Notes: a model not told the origin generated them from the letters alone. A stretch of 64,000 nucleotides of DNA from Chrysogorgia sp. JL179-B06 (GCA_035772405.1 JAYKKM010000080.1:2965501-3029500), one strand, 5' to 3'. Shown: positions 45,358 through 57,821, counted from the first letter of the stretch. A program made the numbers and translations.

Positions 45358-45590
45358 TGTTGTGCTGCGCGTAGGCAGTCGAAATACAAATAAAATGTAT
45401 AAAAACTTAAAGGTTGGTGTATCGCCGAACTGATAGCGTGTAAGTTATCTAACGTTTCGAGCGAAGGCCCTTGGGAGAGAATCAAACGTAAAGTGAAATA
45501 ATCACTCAGTTATTATTATTTCACTTTACGTTTCACTATCTGACGAAGGGCACTCGAAACGTTAGACAACTTACACATTATTTCATAGAC
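45358..45590. repeat. Penelope-terminus-like repeat arranged as a hairpin
   Basis: TTGTGCTGCGCGTAGG leads to AACGTTTCGAGCGAAGGCCC. A central hairpin of AAACGTAAAGTGAAATAAT and its complement follows, then CTGACGAAGGGCACTCGAAA CGTTAGAC. The outer GTAAGTTATCTAACG / CGTTAGACAACTTAC also pair. Confidence 0.55.
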
Positions 45591-45616
45591 TTGCTCCAAA
45601 TCTGCCTCTTGATTGT

Positions 45617-45747
45617 TTCGGGTTTGTTTAAAAACGGGTGAATACTACCCGTCTTCTCGAAACAAACTCATCTTTGAAACCAAATTAAACCACTCTCGAA
45701 ACAAACCCGTCTTCTCGAAACAAACCTGTCTTTAAACAAACCCGAAA
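45617..45747. repeat. Inverted repeat with internal CTCGAAACAAAC units
   Basis: GTTTCGGGTTTGTTTAAA and TTTAAACAAACCCGAAAC are perfect 18-bp inverted ends. TCTCGAAACAAAC occurs three times between them. Confidence 0.8.
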
Positions 45748-45844
45748 CATGAAACTTGAAACAAGTCTAACTATATTTCACTATTTCGGCAGTACACCTA
45801 ATTTCTATTTCCGACCGTTTGGCGAAGTAGTTCGTAATATTTAC

Positions 45845-46705
45845 ACTGTCAGGTTGAATCAAAGTAGGATCAACAGTGTCAAGTTGAATCAAATTATCAA
45901 AGTACGATCAACATCAACAGTATCAAGTTGAATCAAAGTACGATCAACATCAACAGTGTCACGTTGAATCAAAGTAGGGTCAACAGTGTCAGGTTGAATC
46001 TCCAAGTTGGCATCATTATAGAGCCCGCCAACACCACTAACCCAGCGGTAACATGTTACTGTTGATGTTGATCCTACTTTGATTCAACCTGACATGCACT
46101 GTTGATCCTATACTTTGCTTCAACCTGACGACACTGTTGATCCTACTTTGATTCAAACCTGACGACACTCAGTTGATCCTACTTTGATTCAACCTGACGA
46201 CACTGTTGATCCTATTTTGATTCAACCTGACGACACGATTGATCGTACTTTGATTCAACCTTACATAGCTGTTGATGTTGATCGTACTTTGATTCAACTT
46301 GACACTGATGGATGTTGATTAAACCTGACAATATTGACCCTACTTTGATTCAACCTGACGACACTGTTGGTGTTGATCGTACTTTGATTCAACTTGACAC
46401 TGATGGATGTTGATTAAACCTGACATTAATGTTGATCCTACTTTGATTCAACCTGACGACACTGTTGGTGTTGATCGTACTTTGATTCAACTTGACACTG
46501 ATGGATGTTGATTAAACCTGACATTAATGTTGATCCTATACTTTGATTCAACCTGACGATACTGTTGGTGTTGATCCTACTTTGATTCAACCTTACACTG
46601 TTGATCCTATTTTGATTCAACCTGACGACACTATTGATCGTACTTTGATTTAACCTGACACTGTTGATCGTACTTTAATTGATTCAACTTGACACTGATT
46701 GTACT
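45845..46705. repeat. Orientation-switching minisatellite
   Basis: Units of about 30-34 bp with TACTTTGATTCAACCTGACG and TGTTGATC are tandemly repeated from 46055. From 45845 to 45999 the same units run in reverse complement (AGGTTGAATCAAAGTAGGAT), with a unique 55-bp centre. From 46706 to 47483 no gene is recognised. Confidence 0.9.
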
Positions 46706-47483
46706 TTGGAGACGTAGCGTAATGCGACGATGAAATTGGAGAGTCTGCAGCTTGATTCTGACACACCATGACGGCTATAGATCTAATTTGATGTATAGAT
46801 CTAATTTGCAATACAACCTCAGCATGTCACATGTTGATGAAAACCTTTATTTTAAAATCTGTGGCTGCTTTTCGAGTAATCGGTCGGATGATTTTGTACT
46901 CGGAATTGGTAAAGCAAATTTCCGCCGAGCACGTCAGGTATAGTTATTAAAGTTTCGCAGCTCATATAGACTATACGCTTCTGAATGTTATTTCCGGAAC
47001 ATACCGGTGTATTGTCATCGTGCTGAGATTGTATATTCACTTAGTGCGCATGTTCGAAAGTGGTTGTAATGAAGCAAAACGATCGATTCATGATATTTTC
47101 AGTTTGTGGATATTTCCCAGGAAGAAATCTAGAAATTATCAGGCTCAAGTCTCTCAACCAAGTTATCTCAAACTTTTGCCAAATTCCGATTGCGCCTTAT
47201 CGAAAAGAATGAGTACTACAGAGCATAAATCCCTTCATCAACTACAAATTATCATTGACTGAAATAAAAATAGCTGATAACTCAACATCATTACTATGCA
47301 GACTCTCAACCTGAACAATATAATATCGTATTCATAACAAAGTTACTTTTATAAACACCGCATGCAAATGCAAACTGGCTGTAGAACATTGTGAGCATGG
47401 AAGTTGAGAACTTGTAGACTTAACAAACAATAAACAAGTTTATCTAATGAATAAAATTATCCGAGAAAGCTTTCCTGGATTAT

Positions 47484-47492
47484 ATCTACCGA
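47484..47492. repeat. 9-bp target-site duplication, left (ATCTACCGA)
   Basis: Exact copy at 57967-57975, directly abutting the first TAGCCTGCGAA of the large transposon. Confidence 0.95.
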
Positions 47493-47905
47493 TAGCCTGC
47501 GAAACAGGCGCTTTATTTTTTCGAGTTTTTTAGAGCTTTATTTATTTATTTTAGAGCTTTATAAAATCGGGAGGAGAAAAATAAAAAGGCGAAAAAAATA
47601 TGGGGGGGGGGATCGGGAGAGAAATAAAAGGCGAAAAAAAATTGGGGAAAAATGGGAAAGAGAAAAAGAAATCGTGAGAAAAAAATTGGGGGAAAAATTG
47701 GGGGGGGGGAAGAAATCGGGAAGAGAAAAAAAATTGGGAGAAAAAAATTGGGGGAAAAATTGGGAAGAGAAAAAGAAATCGGGAAGAGAAAAAGAAATCG
47801 GGAAGAGAAAAAAAAGAAATCGGGAAGAGAAAAAAAAGAAATCGGGAAGAGAAAAAAAATTGGGAGAAAAAAATCGGAAGGAAAAATAAAGCGCCTGCAA
47901 CCAGC
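47493..47905. repeat. Left terminal hairpin with purine-rich loop
   Basis: CAGGCGCTTTATTTTTTC at 47505-47522 is inverted as GAAAAATAAAGCGCCTG at 47881-47897. Between them, 47565-47880 is a purine-rich tract on the plus strand built from GGGAAGAGAAAAAGAAATC-like units. Open frames of Lys/Arg/Glu through it are artefacts. Confidence 0.9.
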
Positions 47906-48056
47906 TTACTGCGATTTTAATTCCGCCCACATTCGATGGCGAAAATAACCAACCAATCAGAACTAGCCGGAAGTGATCGACCCTTCAAGCGATTGCGGAA
48001 TCAAAACAAACAAACGCACGTGTGCAGGTGTCAAAGTTTGCAAGAAATGTCTGCAA

Positions 48057-51000
48057 ATGTCTGCAAGAACTCCGACGAAAATTAATTCGCGAAAAGGGAG
48101 AAAACCTAAAGCACCAAATGTTGACGACTATTGTAGAGCGTGTAAGTGCTCCCTTAAAAATACATACGGTTCTCTGGGGTCGTTTGTGAACGTGTTCAAG
48201 CCATCAAATAGAGCAGAATTACATGGTCTTGTTGTCGCAATTGTTTGTGAGCAGTCAGGAGTCCACCTGGAGGAAAGTTTCTCCTTGTCGACGAGAATTT
48301 GTCCACCTTGCAGCAGGAAAGTAAAAACGTTTACGGACTTGTATACCTTTCTTTCGACGAACATCAATAAGCCTGGACCAGAGACAACATCAACGGAGGA
48401 AACGACCACCAAACGTCTCGTACCGTTGACCCCAGGAAAGAGTCCGTCAAGAAAAACGAGGCGAATTGACAGTGTTGAACCACAGTCAACTCAGCAGCAC
48501 CGGAATCCTGCGTCGAGGAGACGGATTTTATCAACAACCTCTTCTGACGATAAAGAAAATGATGACAATATATACTCTCATTTAAATATTGAAGACATTG
48601 TTGAGAACGAGACGACGAAGGTTAAAGTTTTGATTTTGTCACCCAATGGCGATGTCAAGGTAATAACACCACAAGATAAAATAACGATTGGAATGGTAAA
48701 AAATCTCGCACTAAAAAAATGGAAAGCAGCAACAAACGCATTCATGTCTCACAAGGATGTTCTGCCAGAGCTACTTGAGGTTTTGAACAGGACTGTTAAC
48801 AGAGAGTTCAAAGCGTACTGCAAAACGGACACTGTGCTCAAGGGACGCAAACCCGATGAACTCATTGCATTTTCTAATAAGCTGGTCGCGAAAGAGGCCG
48901 AAGTGTACTTGCCGTTTTGGAATGCATGCGTTCGTGGATCATGCGGAGAGGAGATTAAGAGTGGCCAAAATGCCGTGAATGCAATTGCCTTAACCACCGC
49001 CACTGTAGCACGTCACAGAGTGCAAGATTTATCAGCATTCCACTACCGTATTTCAACCGTGTTGTGTCACAGTGGTGTGTCATTTGATGGAGCAGTCAGG
49101 CTTAATAAGCTGGGCATATGCATGTCTCCCCAGAGAATGGTAAACGCACAGAGGGAGATGGGAAAGGATCATGATGCAAAACTTCATTTGTGGAAGAAAA
49201 AGGTGCAGGAAAATGAATCTGCATGCCTGCTACTGCAAGAAATTTTATCGAAGCAACTGCTGCAGTTAGCAGAGGATGACATGGAAGTAAACCGTACAGT
49301 GGACATGAAGGAGGAATCATTACAACAATACAAGTTTTACAATAAGGAAGTACTTAGTTACTGTTTGTCAATTGTTAGACCAATTCAGGAACTGTCCAAT
49401 GAATGCCAGTCAACTGAGGATGTTATAAAGGCAGCATTGGATGTGCTTAAAGGACAAGAAATCCCTTATTACAAGTGAGTACATTTTGGTTGTTTCGCTT
49501 GTGGAAGTTTTTTATCAACTGAAAAATCAAAACCTAACAATGAGGTCTTGGGTTTTTTACATACCCCTCCCCAAATATTTCTAGAGAACCTCTAGCCCGG
49601 CTGAGTTGGGACATTCTCTTAAAAAATAATCAAAAATTAAAAAATTCAAAAGTCAAGATTGTGGTAATGAATGCATGTTTTGTAGGTTAAGATAATGAGA
49701 TTACAGGTATTTTCGATTTTGATTTAACAGGATTGTTGGTGACAATCTAGACTTCGAGATCCATGCAAGAGTGCAAAGCAAAGACCATCTTAACCAGTCT
49801 ATCCACTGGACACACCAGTATGCTATCAGAAATAATGTTGTGGATCACACATTGGAAGCAACCCAAAGGCAGAAGCCAGTAAAAGAAGTCCAGCTTTCAG
49901 CCCTGCTTCCAGATGAAGCCACCTGCATGCGACTGCAAAAGCGATGGGCTGTGCTTGTAAGCCGAGTAGTGACAACATACCTCAAGGAATTCCAGTTTCT
50001 CAACAAAGATGTCATATGGCACATATCCCATAGATACTCTACTCAGATGGCACAGAAGTCTGAAATTGTGAGTATTTGCTTTACAGTCACTGCCATAATA
50101 ACTATAGATATTCAACCCTCCTTCATGAGAGGCCAATCACACCATTTTTTAAGAGCAATGACAATATTATATGACATTGCATTCAAAAACAGTATATAAT
50201 CAAACCTGTATATAATGGTCACCCTCGGGAAATGCCAGATGACCGTTATACACAGGGTGACCGCTATATACAGGATTCCATTAAAAGTACCGGAAGTTAA
50301 TGAATAACGTTTTTGTGTAGAAATAATCACTCAATTTACATTTTATTGACAATAACAAGTAACAACGCAATAAATGTGAGAAAAAGTCCCCTAAAATGTC
50401 CGTGGTGTACTTTTAGGGAGGTGCAGTATACATTAGTTTCTCATAAGTTTCCTTGTAGGAAAGGCGTATAGATGCTTTTACTGCATGTAACAATGCTATA
50501 GCCCTGGTAGCTACAATTTAATTAGCTGTTGAATAAAGATTATTATGATTCGTTAATTATTTGATCGTAACCGAATTTGGTGACCGTTGTATACAGGCAA
50601 AAAATAATGAAACTGTCGTTTCGGGGAGTCTAAAAAGTGACCGCGTCCGTTATATATAGGTGACCGCTATATACAGGTAAAGTCTACAGTAAATATTAGG
50701 CACGATTTTCGGGAAGTTGTTCAGTGACCGCTATATACAAGGACAGGGCCGTTATATACAGGTTTGACTGTACTCAGATATTTCTTCTCTCTTGTAGTGT
50801 TCTCTGGATTTGGAGTTTGTAAATGCAAACATATCTGGGGAAATGGCCAAGCTTATGATCTCCAACCAAGAGAGATACGTACCAACAATTATCAATGAAA
50901 CAGGGAATAAAGAGATAATCAGCCCAGTACCTATGCATGGCGATCAACTTTTTGAAGAACGAGGAAGGAACGTTCAGTGGACCTACAGGGTTGGGGACAA

Positions 51001-54000
51001 CCAGTTTGAGAAGTTGGAGGGTATCAGTACAGAATTTGCTGATTGGCATGCAAAGGTCACATTGTACAAGGTAAATTTATTTGGTGTTATTGATAGACCT
51101 CTTTCATATTCTTTTATATTACATTTGTATATAAATTAGCATGTATTTTAGTCTTGAAAGGAAGTATAAATTGGTTTCCATTGTGAGAAAAGTCAATACC
51201 TTAATCTAAATGTATGTAACTTTGGTGGCCACACTATGTCTACAGAATACTTATATCATTTGGATATGATGATTTCACAAAACCTGTGAAATAGATGTTA
51301 ACATTATAATTATAATTATACTCACCATTACAGGTACATAGAATTATACTATTTTTAATGACAATTTTATTTTGTGTTTGTTTAATTATAATTACACCTA
51401 TATTAACTGTTGTATATCCACACACCCAAAACCAACTCAGACAATAACAAGCTTTATTTTACAACAGCACATGCCTTAAATACAATTAACATAACCTACT
51501 TAAAATATCTAAACATAACATTGACAAACAATAATTGTTTTACAGGCTTTTTTAAATCAAACATAAGCCCAATTGGGAATTCTATGTGGAAGACTAATAT
51601 AAATGCATACAAAAATAGGCTTATATCTCATACAATTAACTTTGTACAGTATCAAAGGAGGATATTATTGTACCTCTAATGCAATTCCCAATGATATCAT
51701 AGTGCAACGAGGTCACATGGAAGTACAAGAACAAAGGTTTAATTTTTGTAAGGCATTCTGGAGTGCAATATATCCTCCTTTCTTTTTTACCCTAGGTTGA
51801 ATTTAACAGATTTGTGAAACACAGCTCTGCAGGTGAATTAGGCACAACACGGTCAAGTCTGAACAGAACAGGGAAGACAACTGCTGCGAAGGGTATTGAA
51901 AAGAAGTACAATGAGTACAAAGAGTTTCATGACAGAGAAGTTGAGGCCCATATATGTGCTGCATTCATGGAGATGTCAGATATGGCTACCATGGAGTGTG
52001 AGTATTACTCAACTTGAAATGCCACTAGTGGAATATGGAAGGGATCACTAAAGTTGTGTTCAGAGTGTAGGCTATACTCTGAACACAACTTTAGTGATCC
52101 CTTCCATATTCCACTAGTAGCATGCGTATAGGCCTGGGACAGGTCAGGTAAAATTTAACCCATTCACATCTGTCAAAAGGGACCACAGCCCAGGCACATG
52201 TCATGCAGTATGGCACATGCAGGCCAGGCCAGGTAAAGGTCTTTTCACTGTCACAAATCTAGGTACATGTCCAATGCATAATCATTGAACCTGGCCCAAC
52301 ATCTTGAGTAAAACTCCAATCACCCAATATCAATGGTTTTAAATTGTAGAATGACTGAGATATGTATTGCAAATGCACTATATGCAACTCCTTTCATATT
52401 ATTTGTTGTGCCTAATTCTTTCTATAAATTGCAGTATGTAAACTAATGACATTCATTGTTTGCATGCTTTGCCGTTGTGTCATCAGAAAAATGATTAAAT
52501 GTTTGCTAACATCAAGCTTTTTTCTGTATGCATTATATTTTTCAGCAAGCCCTTCATATACTCTGCCTGATGACAATGTTTCAAGAGATGCAAAATCTCA
52601 ATGGCTACTTGAGATTTGTGAGCAGTTATTGAAAACCCACCTCTTTGGATCAGGGGAAATAACCCATCTTGTTCAAAAAGCTGATGACCTGCAACAAGCC
52701 TTAGCTGGCCCATTCCATTGCAGACAAGATGATTGTGACAAGATCTACAGCCAACACTCACGGAGAATAAAGTAAGAAATATTATTACTGTAATAATTAT
52801 ACAAAGGCATTAAGTTACTGATATGTAAACTGTATTTTTTTTGGGGAAAGAAACCACATTCCCTCTGTCCTTTTTCTTTCCAAGGCATGAAATAGATGCA
52901 CATGGAACAAAATTCAATCAATGCACCACAAGAGATCAGGATGAGTTTGGGTACTACAATTGTGCAGCAGGATGTGGATATGTGTTTAGCACAAAGACAG
53001 CCCAAAAAAGGTACAAGGGAATTGGTTGTGATTAACAGTGTACAGTACTATAAAGAAGTAAAGGTATCCAAAACTGGAAGTAATGTCTCCTTATTGACAA
53101 AGCACAAGATTCACATTACCGGTCGTATTACTCTTATAGTACCAGTGGATTATTACTATTGGCTAAAATTGGTAACAATAAAAAGCAATAAAACCAAATA
53201 ATAACAATGAAAGTATTTTTTGAAAACCACATACCCCTACCCTGCATCACAAGGAACAGTACAAAAAAGCATCTGAGTGCTTCAATTGTAATGGTATAGA
53301 CTCATGATGACAAGTACAAAATAGTGAATTTGTTCCCAGCCACCTAAATTCACAAACATAAGCCATAATAATATGAAGAAGATATTAAACTTTAACTACC
53401 ACTTTATGCATATATGGTGTAAAACTTTCACAGCTGAACATTGCATGTTAGTGTGCTTCTATTTTATTAATTATATTTTTCTTTACAGACACTTGAGAGA
53501 CAAACATGGAGACTTTGAACAGCCTGATCCAGATGTCCAGGATAACAACTGCACCTCACCAAAGTCTGATTATAAATTCAATTATCACCAGTCAAAGCTT
53601 ATGTTTGGATTGCTGTTGAGAGATTTTAATGACACAATCAGAGAAGGAGATGGTGAACACCTAATTGATTTATACAAGCTTGCTCTGTTGATCTACCACA
53701 GTGAAGGACACACAAAATATGCCTATGTGGTCCTCCTTCACCTTCTCAAAGTTGTTGCCATACTCCCTATGTTTGAGGCCCATAGGTTAAAATGGAACAG
53801 GTTCTACAACAAGTATGGTGGTAGGGGTAACAATATTCCATTGGACCTAAAGAAAGAGCAACAAAACAAGGTTCTCAAGACCTTCTGGAGAGCCCTAGGT
53901 GCCAATATCAATGAGGCAAATGCAGCCAGGGTGGCTCATGCTCTGGAGCCTCTTGAAGCTGTTGTGCAATCTGTGGATGCAGACTGTCAATATGGTGGAC

Positions 54001-54224
54001 GAATGGGACGACGCTCGGTGCCAAATCAGGAAGAGAGTGTACGGCAAATTGTGGACGACCTTGTTGGTGAAAAGGTTTTTCACTTTACAGAGGACAGAGA
54101 GGGTCATGCCTCATTTCCACACTTTGATGGTAGACTCATCACAAACATTGATTACCGTGAACTTCACAGCTGGATGAGTGAGCACATCAAATTATGGGGG
54201 TCTATATATGAGCAGGCTGACTGA
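48057..54224 (+). CDS. DUF6589-type transposase with zinc fingers (7 exons)
   Basis: Exons with matching phases and GT-AG borders: 48057-49474, 49731-50067, 50798-51070, 51796-51997, 52546-52771, 52885-53010, 53489-54224. About 1,105 aa. The first in-frame ATG is 48057; the frame is open upstream to 47973 without an ATG. Near the N-terminus is a four-cysteine, ZAD-like module (YCRACKC ... CPPCSRKVKTF), then a Ser/Thr/Lys/Arg-rich linker. The mid part reads LDFEIHARVQSKDHLNQSIH. The conserved core starts PMHGDQLFEERGRN, the likely first acidic catalytic position, followed by EFADWHAKVTLYK and KHSSAGELGTTRSSLNRTGK. Next comes a C2H2 finger split by an intron (NCAAGCGYVF...KRHLRDKH), then YHQSKLMFGLLLRDFNDTIR and EGDGEHLIDLYKLAL. 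This order is that of DUF6589 proteins. Function as a transposase is inferred from its place in the element. Confidence 0.82.
50197..50770. mobile_element. 574-bp MITE with TA target site, in a transposase intron
   Basis: Inverted ends (YARTCAAACCTGTATATAAY, with TAA for CAG at the left tip) flanked by TA on each side (50195-50196, 50771-50772), as in mariner/Tc-type insertions. GACCGCTATATACAGG-type words recur in both orientations inside. It lies in the second intron of the transposase gene. Confidence 0.85.
52024..52118. repeat. Perfect palindrome, 43-bp arms, 9-base loop
   Basis: 52024-52066 and 52076-52118 are exact reverse complements, with outer ends ACTAGTGGAATATGG and loop GTAGGCTAT, which itself pairs apart from GGC. 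It lies in the fourth intron of the transposase gene. Absence of any mismatch implies a very recent origin. Confidence 0.95.
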
Positions 54225-55081
54225 AATGTTTGTCTAGTGCATTGAGGTTTGGTGGTTCAATATCACAATTTTCCAACAACTTTGGTTAAGTAACCAATTT
54301 TCAACAAATTGGCAATTTGACAAAAGCCTAACAGCTGTAACTGAATTTAGGACCATGGTCCAAATCACCTTACAGACTACAGTACATGTATCTGTAAAAG
54401 CTAGCTGGTCATCAAGATACTACATAATAACAACTATTAACTGCATTTCATATTCAGGCATATCGTTTTGTCAACCACATGCTAGCAGCTGTTTAACAAT
54501 TGGATAAATCGAGAATATGCTCCAGTCAAAGTAAACCTCAACATATTGTCGTTAAAAGACAAGTGTTTTGCCTGTAAAGGTGGTACTATACATCTGTCAG
54601 CAACAGGGAGCATAATTTCACCCAAAATGGGGAGGCATTTTTTAATTTTTCAAGCTGGGTATAACCAATCCCAACCTATGTCCTTATTCCAGAGAACTAA
54701 ATTAGTTAAACTTATTGTCTTATATATTATTATTCATATTATTGCATTAAGTTAATATACTATACTGTAATACACATAGTTGTATATAGAAAATATGTTA
54801 TAATGTAATTAGGTTATATGTTATTTTTGGAAATTTTATGGTAAATTAATAAAATTATTGATACCGGTTGGGTATATTACGATTTATCAAATGCTTATTT
54901 TTAAAAGCTTAATGAACGAAGCAACAAAAGTACAGATTGTTCAAATTTCTAGAAAATCTCTAACCTTCAAAGAGGAACCATAACAAGCATTCAAGAGTCT
55001 TCATTCTTATAGAGATGTTCAATGGCTTCCAGTTTGGCAATCTGATTTTCCAAATCTTTGTACAAGTTGCAAATTCCAAAA
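54225..55081. other. Intergenic space between the convergent genes
   Basis: AT-rich, no gene recognised. It probably holds the 3' UTR and polyadenylation signals of the transposase gene (AATAAA-like word near 54847). Confidence 0.5.
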
Positions 55082-55335
55082 TAGCATGTGAAGCAAGAGC
55101 TATATTTTTTTAGCTTTATTTATTATGTGAAAATTTTTTTGAGGTTTATTTATTTCTGAGAGGCAAGAAAGAGGGAGAGAAAAAATGGGGAAGTGGAAAA
55201 ATATGGAGTTTCCTCATTTTTTTCACATGCCCATTTTTCTCCCTCTTTCTTACCTCTCAAAAAATAAATAAAGCTTGAAAAAAATTTGAACATAATAAAT
55301 AAACCTAAAAAATAAAGCACCTGCTTTGCAAGCTA
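55082..55335. mobile_element. 254-bp fold-back MITE related to the host transposon ends
   Basis: The left end reads TAGCATGTGAAGCAAGAGCT; the right end, inverted, reads TAGCTTGCAAAGCAGGTGCT, both leading into TTTATTTATT and GAGAGGCAAG-rich arms, with a central purine-rich part. The right end aligns with the large element's TAGCCTGCGAARCAGGCGCT. The flanking 9-mers (ATTCCAAAA, TTTCCCCAA) agree at 7 of 9 positions, a possible decayed TSD. Confidence 0.7.
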
Positions 55336-55534
55336 TTTCCCCAAAAGCTACAGGTACAATAGACAACAGTTTTACAGCTCTGGCATTGTCATTATAATTT
55401 TGTCGACAGTGAAGTAATGCTTGAATGGACGAACTGTTAGGCACTGATATTGTATTTGCTTCTGCTGAATCAGTAAGCTTTATAGGGAGTAACTATTGGG
55501 GACATGGAACATCCATACAGTACTATAGTAGTGG

Positions 55535-57711
55535 TCACCATGAGTCCTCAACTTCCTCATCATCAGGGAACACTGTTAGACATTCCTGATCCATGTCAGA
55601 GAAATCAAAATCAAATTCTGTAAATGGCTCAGGTGTTGAAAAGAGGTCATGTATGTTGTCCACCTCTTCCATGTCATCAAAAATATCCTGAAATACCTCC
55701 TGTATTTGCAATGCAGTTCTAACTGAAAAAACTGGAAAGCTCAAAATGTCACTCATAGTGAATATAGTAGAGCAATTGTTAACTAACTGCTGAACAAGTT
55801 CATCAAAAAAACCATGGGCTTCCAGAGGACAATGACCTTTAAACTTGTCCTTAAGTTCGGTAAGGGCATCCTGTATGTCGTTCCTCTGTTGGTCATTAAT
55901 ATCTCTCTTCCTTAATGGTGGAGGTTCTTCATGGTCTGGTACATGATCCTTTTCAAATGGAAGCTTGGTCTTACTGCAGTTCTCAATACACTTGCAATTA
56001 AGACAGCAATTGCTACAACAGTCATGTGGAGGTACCACGGGTACCACATTAGCAACAAAGGGCTTTAAACTTGCCACACGATAACATCCTTCTGTGCGAA
56101 CAAACTGTTTCACATCATCTTCACAGTGAGCAGTCTGGTTTCCATGGTAGATTATTATACTGTGTGCACGTTCTCCATCTCGACCTGCTCTTCCTGCCTC
56201 TTGGTGATAGTCTATGAGTGTCCTTGGTGGCCCCCAGTTAATAACATGATGCACATTGGGAAAGTTAACTCCCATACTCAGAGCTGTTGAAGCGATTACA
56301 ATTCTTTTATTGGTGTCATCTCCAGAACCTTTGAATGATGCAAGAAGCCTTTCCTTAGTGGCGGCCCAAGTCATTGAGTGATATATGCCAACAATGCAGT
56401 CTCTTGCACCACTTACTGTTTTAGGATATGCATCTTTCCCCAGTTTAAAGAGCAAATAGTTGCAGACTGAAGCCATTTCACTCATCATGTTACAAAAGAT
56501 TATCGTCTTTGGCATATTCACCCCCTTTTCTATAGCTAAGTCAATCAGCCAATCTAGCCTTCCAAACATTGCTGCTTTTTTGCACTTTGTCACAGAGATT
56601 CGTAAATTCTTCCTCTCGGGACTTATCAGTATCTTTACTGGATCCTGTAGTGACAACAGGCTGATGATTGTAGCCTGGGTTTTCTTGTCAGCAGTGCCAG
56701 TCAGGGCTAGGAATGGTGTTACTACAAGAGAAAAGAATACATGTATGTGTAAATATCTTTCTACTTTATAATAAACATGCACGAACAAACTGTATGTTCG
56801 ATTGTATAGCCCCAAGGGTACTAATTCAATTGATGCTTCGAAAAGACTGGAGGCTTGTAGGAGAGGGGGCTATATGTATACAGTATTTGAAACTATTATT
56901 ATAAACAGCTGACAGCATTTTATTGGTGCCACCATTTTAATTTAGAGTTTATTATTTCAAAACCAGATGCTAACCTTTCTTACAAAAGGACCGCAGAATT
57001 GACAGCTCCCCATAAGCACTTCTGAAAGCTTTGTCTTTCTTGTTTCTGTAAGAGAGTATGCCCCAAATTAAATGTACTATTTCCTACTCGGAAATTTCGA
57101 GTCCGATCCTTAAAAAAACCTAATAAACATTAGAAATTTGAAAAATGTCACGAGTTCTGCACTGTCTTTGTTGCACCGTATGATTATAGTCAAAGATTGA
57201 AGCTCTTTATGTAAAGAAAATACTTTTACCTTTTTCCTGTCCAAGTTTCCACGGTGTGTGACTCGTCTATTACTATAGCATGGACATTTCGTGTTCTCTT
57301 CAGCGATTCCCTAAATGGCTTCAGGCTTACTGCTTCAGCAGAGGCAAATATAATATCAGGGACATCATTCGTCCGTTCAAACATATCGGGACTGTTAAGG
57401 GAAACGGCTTTAAGTCCACATGACTCAGCCTCCGTTAGCTGATCCTTAACAATACTTTCCAAAGGGCAAATTACAAGAACAGTGCCCGAGCTTGTGCTGT
57501 CTCTTGTAGCTTCTATGGACTTTATAGTGGCGAATAATTGGAAAATCAGGCTTTTGCCGAAGCCTGTCGGCAGGATAGCAAGAACATCTCTTCCAGATAA
57601 AAGACTCGTAACTGCTTCTTTTTGTTCCTCTTTCAAGGTCAGACGTTTACCAGAAATTTGAAAAATCCTTTCCGTCGCTTCGTTCATTAAACTTTCTATA
57701 CCGGTCGCCAT
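55535..57711 (-). CDS. RecQ-like superfamily-II helicase (3 exons)
   Basis: Exons on the minus strand: 57711-57230, 57045-56975, 56721-55535, with consistent phases (2, 1) and GT-AG borders; 579 aa. ATG at 57711 begins MATGIESLMNEATERIFQ. Helicase motifs in order: Walker A as LPTGFGKSLIFQL; LVICPLESIVKDQ (Ia); Walker B as IDESHTVETW (DESH in place of DEAH); the small middle exon gives RSAYGELSILRSFC; motif III ALTGTAD; IV TIIFCNMMSEM; V STALSMGVNFPNVHHVINWG; VI YHQEAGRAGRDGE. A cysteine cluster follows (CCSNCCLNCKCIENC), in the place of the RecQ zinc module. The last 120 residues are acidic and unfamiliar. No frame damage. The gene runs toward the transposase gene and starts about 110 bp inside the right terminal hairpin. 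It presumably assists transposition; the exact step is unknown. Confidence 0.9.
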
Positions 57712-57821
57712 GTTGACTAATACACGCGCCGGAAGCGGGAATGCTTTGAAGACAAATTCTGACCAATCAGTATTTTCCGTTCAGAATATGAACGGGTAAT
57801 TCATTTGTAATAGAGGTGGTT

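Noticed and set aside
46752..47262. Candidate last exon of the adiponectin-receptor gene
   Set aside because: The frames here (HDIFSLWIFPRKK and others) do not match the TM7 segment, and the required phase-2 start is not supported.
47559..47948. Lys/Arg/Glu-rich and Phe/Ser-rich frames at the left end of the transposon
   Set aside because: They are the purine-rich subterminal tract read in different frames; composition and strand mirror explain them.
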